Shown: in pieces, positions 45,501 through 55,631 of the stretch
How positions within the stretch are numbered: the first letter of the stretch is position 1
Layout of the letters: every line of letters starts with the position of its first letter
Origin: Hemileia vastatrix
Lineage: Eukaryota > Basidiomycota > Pucciniomycetes > Pucciniales > Zaghouaniaceae
Assembly: GCA_030280995.1 (NCBI GenBank)
Contig: JASXTE010000002.1
Span: 6,011,683 to 6,075,682, forward strand
Direction: 5' to 3'
DNA: 64,000 nucleotides
Made by a program: the position numbers and the translations under genes
Notes under the pieces: generated by a model
The model's input: the letters and a program-made list of their open reading frames with translations, nothing else
Databases searched by the model: none
What the model was told of the DNA's origin: nothing

Positions 45501-48500
45501 TCAGTTACTACCTGCTAAAAAGTGTCCTTCTGAGGTTTGTCTGATCTTCAGGGGGGTAATTTGGCCACATCACACTACTTCTATTTCCATGATTGACCAA
45601 AACATCATCCTCATTCCCATCTAAAGAGTTGATCTCATCTGACTGTGGCTGATCAAAGGGGTCCATCACAAGTTTAGCCAAAATTTTGGTGAACACTTTT
45701 TTGATGGATAGTGACTAACTGGTGCTTTCCAAAATTGTCCACCTCAAATTAGGATAAACTTCAGGAGAATAAATTTATTATGAATACCAAATTAACTGAA
45801 GAATACTTTTGCCCTAGCTACTCTGCATCATAAAAGTGCCCAACTGAGGTTTAGCCATAATTCAGGTAGACACTTTTGGAAAGGCACAGTCTGATGGGTT
45901 TAATATCTATATATGGCAATAAGTATCAGTTTTTTATCAACATGGAACTAGAATTAATTTAATATGGCCAAAGTGTCCACCTGAAGTTTGGCCAAAATAC
46001 AGGTGGAAATTTTTATGAGGATTACTTGATGAAATGAAGAAGACTTGCAATTACTTTCCATCATAAAATTTTCAAACTTAAGTTTATCAAAAATTGTGAT
46101 GACACTTTTGCCAGATCCAGTCATATGGGATCAACTCTCTATATGGCAATGAGAATCAATTTTTAGTCAATCATGGCATTAGAAGTAATTTTATATGGAA
46201 AAACTTTCCACCTGATTTTTGGCCAAAAATAAGTTGGAAATGTTTATGAGGAATACTAGATTAACTAAAGAAGACTTGCACCCTACTACTGTCCATCATA
46301 AAAGTGTCCACCAGAAGAATTATCAAACTTGTGTTTGACACCTTTGGCCTGGTCCAGCCATATGGGATCAATTCTGCATATGGAAATGAGGATTTAATTT
46401 GGTCAATCATGGTACTAGAAGTAATTTGATATAGATAAAGTGTCCAACTAAATATTGGAAAAAAATCAGTTGAAAACTTCATTTAATTTTTCAAAAAATC
46501 AAATTAAGAAAAATTTTATTCCTGATGATGCCAATTTTATCCAACACCTCTTCTGAGCCTTGAAAATAGGCATTTAGCTTGAATTTTGAATTTCATATAA
46601 AATCCCTATTATTCAACCTATTTCTTTTTATCCCTTTTTTTTCTTTTAGATATCAATTAATTTTATGTAAAACAAATCATTTTCATAATTTTTTACCTGT
46701 ATTTAAAAGAATTATTAAAGGTTTAACATCACCCTGTAAGCATTTGGCACATGTTTTTTTGCTATACTAATAAAAATAATAATATAATGGTAACAAAAAA
46801 TTGATCAAATGATAAAATATTAATAAAACAGAAAGATCAAATACCAGTGGATATGTTTTAAAAAAATACCAGTTGTACTGAAGAAGAGCTGCACCCTAGA
46901 TACTCACCATCAAAAGAGTGTCCAGCACAAGTTCGGCCAAACTTGTGCTGGACACTTTTGGTCAGTTGCAGTCATATGAGATCAATTCTCGCTATGGCAA
47001 TGAAAAAAATTTTTTGGATAAAAAACTTCACTAGAAGTAGTTTTACATAGCCAAATTTTCTACCTAGATTTCATCCAAACCACAGGTGCACAATTTTTTA
47101 TCTTTGAAAAAAAGTCAATTTAGTACAATTTATCCCTGATGGCTCTCATTTGCTTCAACACCTCTACTGGCCTTTGATAGTAGGAATATTACTTGGATTT
47201 CTTTTTTCATATTTGATCCCTTTAACTTAATTTTTTATTCCTAATATTGCTTTTGGATACCAATTAATAATTTTTAAAATAAACTATTTTCATATTTTTA
47301 TACATTTATTTAATAATATTATAAATGGCATAACATCACCTGGTATGCATTTGGCAAATGAGTTTTTTCTATACTTATAAAATTAATAATATAATAGCAA
47401 CCAAAAATTAATCAAATGATATTAAAGAGTGAGGAACAAATATAAAATACCAGTAGACATGTTCGTAAGAAATACTTGATGAACTGAAGAAAAATTCTAC
47501 CCTAGCTACTCTACATTATAAAAGTGTCCAGCACAAGCTCGGCCGAACTTGTGCTGGACACTTATGGTCAGATGCAGTCAGATGGGAGCAATTCTCTCTA
47601 TGGAAATGAAGATAAATTTTTGATATAAAATTACACTAGAAGTAGTTTGATATGGCAAAATTTTCATGCTGAAGTTTTGGTAAAGCTCAAGTGGATTTTT
47701 TTTTATTTTTACAAAAAAGAAAATTTAGTGCAAGTTTAGCCCTTATTGTTCTAATTTAATTCAACATCTCTTTTTTCTGTTTATGGCAGGAATTTAACTT
47801 GGATTTTAATTTTCATCTTTGATTTCTTTTATTTTACTTTATTCCTCTCATATTGCTTTTGGATAGAAGTTTATTTTTTGTAAAATAAATCATTTTCATA
47901 TTTTTTTACCTTTATTTAATAATATTTTAAAAGGTGTAACATCACCCAGTATTCATTTAGCACACAATTTTTTGCTATACTTATAATATTAATAATATAA
48001 TGGTGACAAAAAATTAATCAATTGATAAATATGAGTGAGGCACAAAGATTTAATAACAGTGGAAATGTTTATAAGAAATTTCAGATGATTAAAAATGACT
48101 TGCACCCTGGCTACTCTTCATGATAAAAGTGTCCAGCACAAGTTTGGCCAAACTTGTGCTGGACACTTTTGGTTGCATGCCGTCAGACGCAATCAATTCT
48201 TTTTATGGAAATGAGACTGAATTATCACTCCATCATTGCACTGAAAGTAGTTTTATATAGACAAATTGTCCCCTGGAAGTTTGTCCAAACCTAAGGTAGA
48301 CAATTTTTTCCTTTGGTAAAAAGTAAATTTGATCAATGTTAATCTATTATGGTGCCCATTTTTTCTGAAGCCTCTACTGGCTCATGATAGCAGAAATTAT
48401 ACTTAATATCTTTATTTCATGTTTGATCTCTTTAATTTTAATCTTACCCTTTTATTTATCCTTTAGCTTTATAAAATCAATTTTATTTTGGTAAAACTGA

Positions 48501-51500
48501 TAACTTTCACATTTTTTTATATTTATTATATTATATTATTAAAGTTGTAAAATCATCCAGTGTACATTCATTACACATTTTTTTGCTATACTAAAAACAT
48601 TAATAATATAATGGTGACTAAAAAATAATCAAATAATTAATATGGATGACACAGAAAGATCAAATACCCATAGACATTTTTAAATAAATATAAGATTAAC
48701 TGAAGAAGACTTGCACCCTAGCTACTCTCCATCATAAAAGTGTCCAGCACAATTTCAGCTGAGCTTGTGCTGGACACTTTTGGTTGCATGCAGTCAGATG
48801 GGATAAATTTACTCAATGGAAGTTAAAATGAATTTTTATTTTATTATAAATAGATAAAATACATAGTGTTATTCCCTTTTAATATTTCAATAAAGTATTA
48901 TAGCAATTAACTGGACTCCTCAGAAAGCCTGGCTGACACTCCCTCACTCAAAGAAAAAATTCTAAGATTTTTTCTTTTTATACTTTTTTAACAGAGTATG
49001 AATGTTAGAAATTTCTTATACAGATATTCATGCATCATGTTCAGATGATATGTTTTATTTCTCAATAAATATTCAATACCTCTTTCAGAAGTGATAATTC
49101 TATCATTGTGAATTTTATCAGTTTCTGAAGTTTCTGTGACTTCCTTAGGTATACTGCTATACTATCCTCCTGATTTTTTGGAAAACATCAGGTGGACACT
49201 TTTATTAATTTTAAAAAAAAGAAAACATATTCCAAATCTAGAACTGGTGGTGCAAATTTGGTCTGAAAACTCAAATTATCTTTGATGGCAGAAATTTTAT
49301 TTGAATGTTTAATTTCATATTTAATCACTTTTATTTTACTTTTTTATTCCTGTTTTTGCTTTCAAATTTCAATTTATTTATTGTAAAACTAATAATTTTC
49401 ATATTTTTTTTACTTTTATTTAATAAGATTATGAAAGATGTAGCATCTCCCAGTATGCATTTGGCTTACAAATTTTTTCAATACTAATAACATTAATATT
49501 ATAATGGTGAAAAACAATGAATCAAATGATAAATATGAATGACACAGAAAGATTATATACAAGTGGATTTGTTTATAGGGAATACCTGATGAACTGAAGA
49601 AGACCTGCACCCTAGATACTCACCATCATAAAAGTGTCCAGCATAAGTTCGGCCGAACTTATGCTGGACACTTTTGGTTGCATGCAGTCAGATGGGATAA
49701 ATTTACTCTATGGAAATGAAAATGACATTTTGCTCAATCATTGCACAATAAGTAGTTTGATATTGCCAAAATGTCCTCCTGATGAATTTTCAAAACTCAT
49801 CAGCACACTTTCTTTGGTTTAACAAAAAAGAAAATATAGTGCAAGTTTAGCCCTGGTGGTGCACATTTGATCTAACACCTCTACTTGTTATTGATAGTGG
49901 GAATTTTCCTTAGATTTATTTTTCTTATTTTATCCCTTTTATTTTACTTTTTTATTGCTCATATTGCTTTGGATATCAATTTTTAATTTTAAAAAAAAAT
50001 AATTTTCATACTCTTATACTTTTATTTAATAATATATGATTAAAGGTGGAACACTACCTGGTATGCATTTTTCACACAAGTTATTACTATAGTAATAACG
50101 TTAACAATATAATGATGACAAAAAATTAATCAAATGGTAAATTTAAATGACACTGAAAGATCAAATTCCAGTGGAAATGTTTATAAGAAATCCCTTTTGA
50201 GTTTAAGAAGATTTGCTGTATGCCTACTCTCAATTATAAAAGTGTCCAGCACAAGTTTGGCCAAACTTGTGCTTGACACTTTTGGTGGCATGAAGTCATA
50301 TGAGATAATTTCTCTCTATGGCAATAAAAATGATATTTCACTCAATTATTGAAGTAAAGAATGTTTAATATTGTAAAATTGTCCCCTGGAAGTCTGTCCA
50401 AACCTCAGTTCAAAATTTTTTAGCTATACATAAAAGTAAGTTTAGACCAAGTCTTGACCTAGGGGTCCCCAACTCTCCCAACACCACTTCTGGCTCTTGA
50501 TAGTAAAAATTTTACTTGTATTTTTTATTTTGTATTTGATCCCATTTATTTTCATTTTACTTTTCTATTACTCTTTTTAATTTTAAATATCAATTTATTT
50601 TTTTTAAAACTAAACATATATTTATATTTTTTTAACTTTATATAACAATATTATTAAAGTTGTAACATCACCAATTTTGCATTTGGCATGCAGGTTTTTG
50701 CTATACTAGAAACATTAATAATATATATGGTGACGAAAAATTAATTATAAGATAAATATGAATGATAAAAAAAAGTTAAAACCCCAATAGAAATGTGAAA
50801 AACAAAAAACTGATGTACTGAGAAACACTTCCACCCTAGCTACTCTCCATCATAAAAGTGTCCAGCACAAGTTCGGCCAAACTTGTGCTGGACACTTTTG
50901 TTCAGGTGCAGTCAGATGGGATCAATTCTCTCTGTGGAAATTAAATTAAAAAAAATTCTAAATAATTACATTAGAAGTAGTTTGGTATGGCTGAATTATC
51001 CACCTTGAGTTTTTCCAAACCTCAGGTGAAAAATTTTTTATCTTTAAAAAAAATCAAATTTTATCAAATTTAGCCCTGATGGCACCCATTTGTTTCAACA
51101 CCTCTACTGGCTCTTGAAGGCAGGAATTTTTCTTGAATTTTTCTTTTTCATATTTGATCTCTTTTACTTTACTTTTTTATCACTCATGTTACATTTGGAT
51201 ATTAATTTATAATTTTGGAAAAGAAATCATTTTCATATTTTTTTAACATTTTTTAATAATATTATAAAAGGTGTAATATAACATGGCATGCATTTGGCGC
51301 GCAATTTTTTTCTATACTAATAAAATTAATAAAATTCTAATGACAAAAAATTAATCAGATAATAAAATATGAATAACACAGAAAGATCAACTACCATTTG
51401 ACATGTTTTAAAAAAATAACAGTTGCACTGAAGAAGACCTGCACCCTAGCTACTCTCCATCATAAAAGTGTCCAGCACAAGTTCGGCCGAACTTGTGCTG

Positions 51501-54298
51501 GACACTTTTGGTCAGGTGCAGTCAGATGGGATCAATTCTCTCTATGGAAATAAAAAAAATTATTTGATAAGAAACTTCACTAGATGTAGTTTGATATAGC
51601 TGAATTATCCACCTAGAGTTCATCCAAACTACAGGTACACAATTTTTTATCTTTAAAAAACAATCAATTAAGTACAATTTATCCCTGACGGCTCTCATTT
51701 GCTTCAACATCTCTACTTGCCTTTGATATTAGCAATAATACTTGGAGTTCGTTTTTCATATTTGATTGCTTTAAATTAATTTTTTATTCCTCATATTGCT
51801 CTTGGATATCAATTAATAATTTTTAAAATAAATTATTTTAATATTTTTATACATTTTTTTAATAATATTATAAAAGGTTTAACATCACTCAGTATGCATT
51901 TGGCACACGATTTTTTGCTATACTTATATAATTAATAATATAATTAAGACAAAAAATTAATCAAACAATATTTATGAGTGAGGCACAAAGATAAAATACC
52001 AGTAGACATGTTTGTAAGAAATACCAGATGAACTGAAGAAAAATTCTACCCCAGCCGCTCTCCATCATAGAAGTTTCCAGCACAAGTTCGGCTGAACTTG
52101 TGCTGGACACTTTTGGTCATGTGCAGTCAGTTGGGATCAATTCTCTGTATGGCAACAAAAAATTTTTTTTATCAAATTTGACTAGAAGTAGTTTGGTTTA
52201 GATGAATCATCCACCTGCTGTTCTGCCCAATATCAGGTGTATAATTTTTTATCTTTAAAGAAAAGGTCACTTATTACAATTAAGCCCTGATGGCTCCCAT
52301 TTGCTTTAACACCTCTACTGGCTCTTGATAGCAGGAATTTTACCAGTATTTTTTTAATATTTTAACTCTTTGACTTTTATTTTACTCTTTTATTCCTCTT
52401 TTTACTTTTAAATTTCTATTTAATTTTTGTAAAACTAATCCTTTCCATATTTATTTACATCTATTTTAAAAAATTATTGAAGGTATAACTTCACATGGTA
52501 TGCATTTGGAACACAAGTTTTTGCTATACTAATAACATTAATAATATAATGGTTATAAAATATTAATCGGATGATAAATATGAAAGATACAGACTGATCA
52601 AATACCAGTAGAAATGTTTATGAGAAATACAAGATGAAGGAACTGAAGAAAATTTCCACCCAAGCTACTCTCCATCATAAAAGTGTCCAGCACAAGTTCG
52701 GCCAAACTTGTGCTGGACACTTTTAGTCACATGCAGTCAGATGGGATCAATTCTCTATATGGCAACAAAAAAACATTTTTTTATTAAACTTCACTACAAG
52801 CAGTTTTGTTTAGCTGAATCATCCACCTGTTGTTCTTCCCAACCTCAGGTGTATAATTTTTTATCTTTAAAAAAAAGGTCACTTATTACAATTTAGCCCT
52901 GATGGCTCCCATTTTTTTCAACACTTCTACTGGCTCTTGAGAGCAAGAATTTTACTAGTATTTTGTTTTTCATAATTTATCTCTTTGAGATTAATTTTAC
53001 CTTTTTATCCCTCATATTGCTTTTGTATATCAATTTATTTTTTGTAAAACAAATAATTTTCATATTTGTTTACCTTTATTTAATAATATTATAAAAGGTG
53101 TAACATCACCCAGTATGCGTTGGGCACACGAGTTTTTGCTATACTTATAATATTAATAATATAATGGTGACAATACATTAATCAAATGATATATATGAGT
53201 GAGGCACAAAGATCAAGTACCAATGGACATGTTTATAAGAAATACCAGATTAACTGAAGAAAAATTCTACCCTAGCTACTCTCCATCATAAATGTGTCCA
53301 GCACAAGTTCGGCCAAATTGTGCTGGACACTTTTTGTCACATGCAGTCTGGTGTGATCAATTCTCTCTCAATCATTGAACTAGAAGTTGTTTGATATGGC
53401 TAAATAGTTATGCTGAAGTTTTTTTAAACCTCAGATTGGCACTTTTTTGTTTTTCAAAAAAGCAATTATAGTCCAAGTTTAGCCTCACTGGTGGACATTT
53501 GCCCCAACATGTCTACTTGCTCTTGATGGCAGTAATTTTATTTTAATTTTTTATTTCATATTTGATTCCTTTAATTTTACCTTTTTATCCCTCATATTGC
53601 TTTTGTATATCAATTTATTTTTTGTAAAACAAATCATTTTCATATTTTTTTACCTTTATTTAATAATATTATAAAAGGTGTAACATCACCCGGTATGCAT
53701 TTGGCACACGAGTTTTTGCTATACTTATAATATTAAAACATAATGGTGACAAAAAATCAATCAAATGATAAATATGAGTGAGGCACAAAGATCAAATACC
53801 AGTGGACATGTTTATAAGAAATACCAGATGAACTGAAGAAAAATTCCACCCTAGCTAACCTCCATCATAAAAGTGTCCAGCACAAGTTCGGCCAAACTTG
53901 TGCTGGACACTTTTGGTCACATGCATTCTGATGTGATCAATTCCCTCTATTGCAATGAAAATGAATTTTTCTTCAATAATTGCACTAGAAGTTGTTTGAT
54001 ATGGCAAAATTGTCATCCTGAAGTTTTGGTAAAGCTCCAGTGGATTTTTTTTATTTTTACAAAAAAGAAATTATAGTCCAAGTTTAGTGCCACTGGTGGG
54101 CGTTCACCCCATCATGTCTACTTGCTCTTGATGGGAGGAATTTCACTTTAATTTTTTATTTCATATTTGATCCCTTTAATTTTACCTTTTTATCCCTCAT
54201 ATTGCTTTTGGATATCAATTTATTTTTTGTAAAACAAATCATTTTCATATTTTTTTACCTTTATTTAGTAATATTATAAAAGGTGTAACATCACCCGG
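45500..54298. repeat. Satellite array, about 608-bp unit with a 46-bp palindrome
   Basis: Twelve regular copies of a palindrome start at 46914, 47520, 48125, 48736, 49630, 50238, 50854, 51464, 52069, 52679, 53290 and 53869; all but one step are 579-616 bp. The perfect form (51464-51509) has arms AAAAGTGTCCAGCACAAGTT around CGGCCG. Each unit also has a second, weaker palindrome with GTCCACCTGAAGTTTGG-type arms about 120 bp downstream, the motif CTGAAGAA...CACCCTAGCTACTC just upstream, and a TTTTTACCTTTATTTAATAATAT segment. Left of 46914 the motif recurs about every 235 bp in a more diverged form. No coding capacity. A+T-rich apart from the palindromes. Confidence 0.9.
48840..49120. mobile_element. 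Insertion or LTR remnant inside the satellite
   Basis: The palindrome step here is 894 bp instead of about 608, an excess of about 285 bp. The segment contains AATAAA, CTGGACTCCTCAGAAAGCC and GGCTGACA (ending 48938), homologous to 3830-3890. It is probably a piece of the same LTR family plus some internal sequence. Confidence 0.45.
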
Positions 54299-55452
54299 TG
54301 TGGTAGCCTAAAGTTTAGTACGGCACCTAAGTATGTAAATGGAGTTATCACGGCATGCAAGATTGGTGTTATTATTTTTTATAAAAAGGGTTTTATTTAA
54401 TTTATTTGAGTTTTAAATATGAAGAAATTGGTCACGAGCGAATGCCTACACGAAAACAATTTATTTTACGGAGAAAACTTATTTTTACGGTCTGAAAAAT
54501 TTATAAGTATTAAGTCGAGTCACTCAAGAACCTTGGGAAATTTTCCCAGAATTTTTACTATTTTTCTTATATTTTTAAATGAATTTTAAAGTTTTATAGA
54601 AATATTTACGTTTTCAAAAATTACTTAACTTTGATGAATTTTCACGGGGTAATTAGAGCTGCGCAGACTACGAAAATTAGTTTGGTATGTAAAGGGGAAG
54701 TAGCTCTATTATGTGTAATTTTTCTAGATTTTTTATTATAGTTTTAAGGTTCTAAATTGAGTCCGGAAGTCCGGACGGACTCCGTTTCGACTCCGTACGG
54801 ACTCCGCTTTGACTCCGTACGGACTCCGTTCCGGCTCCGTACGGACTCCGTACGGGCTCCGGATTGACTCTGGAAGAGCTCTGGAGGGGAAAATTTAGGC
54901 ACGTGACTAGGAATACTTAAGCGCTTCTCAAACTCGAAATTGAGAGGGGGGACACATCATACAGCTTAATCATTAACTACCACAGTCTCATTTTTTTTTA
55001 TTACTCAACAAATTAAAATAACTTGTAATACCCTTATAACATTATTATTTTTACATAACATCTTAGAAATACAATTCAACAGTTTAAATAACACTTCATA
55101 CAGGGTATCTTTAGAAAGGTCTTCGTCGCTGGGACTTGATTATTGCTGTCTCATAAAAATTAAAATTATTATAAAAACATAAAAGTCAATCTTTTCAGAT
55201 CTTTCACTGGTACACCTTAATTGTTGTTATCAGTATTTCTTTATCAACAGCCACGATCATTTAATCTCAATAAGCGTTAATTATTTTAGAGTTTCATTAT
55301 TTTCATCAATCGGATCTAAGTAGATTGGTTAGCTTAGTGATTTAGAACACCTACTTGTTATTTTTATTGGAAGGACAGGGTTTTCAGCTAAATCCACACA
55401 TCTCCTCCGGATTCTGCTTACAGCAAGGCGACTGTAAGAGTTTACCTTACCA
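54299..55452 (+). repeat. gypsy 5' LTR (about 1154 bp)
   Basis: Starts TGTGGTAGCC and ends near TTACCA, so short inverted ends TGGTA/TACCA. The right border is inferred from the nearby primer site because the matching 3' LTR border lies outside the window. Contains CTAAAGTTTAG near the start and an 11-bp tandem repeat at 54760-54892. Confidence 0.8.
54760..54892 (+). repeat. 11-bp G+C-rich tandem repeat in the gypsy LTR
   Basis: About twelve units of GACTCCGTACG and variants (GACTCCGTTTC, GACTCCGCTTT, GGCTCCGTACG, GACTCTGGAAG). Several contain the CCGTACGG palindrome. It is an island of G+C in A+T-rich sequence, with a period of one DNA helical turn. Possible enhancer-like protein-binding array. 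Confidence 0.85.
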
Positions 55453-55456
55453 TAGT

Positions 55457-55473
55457 TGGCGCCCAACGTGGGG
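55457..55473 (+). other. gypsy primer-binding site
   Basis: TGGCGCCCAACGTGGGG, beginning TGG as expected for pairing with a tRNA 3' CCA end, lies four bases after the inferred LTR border. The tRNA species was not identified. Confidence 0.7.
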
Positions 55474-55527
55474 TGTTCGATTTCTCTAGCTTTCTTTAAA
55501 GACTTACTTGGATCAAGAACGTTATTA

Positions 55528-55589
55528 GCCTGCAAGAGGCTTATTTTCTGGAACTCTAATTGGATTTTTGTTATTGGCCTGCAAGAGGC
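55528..55589 (+). repeat. Two leader hairpins GCCT-GCAAG-AGGC
   Basis: Copies at 55528-55540 and 55577-55589, 49 bp apart, between the primer site and the Gag start. The stem (GCCT/AGGC) and small CA-rich loop recall the hairpins in the coding and 3' regions, but TAAACTGG does not follow. Confidence 0.6.
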
Positions 55590-55631
55590 TTGTTATTTTA
55601 TCGATTGTTAACGTTTTCATTACTTATTGGG

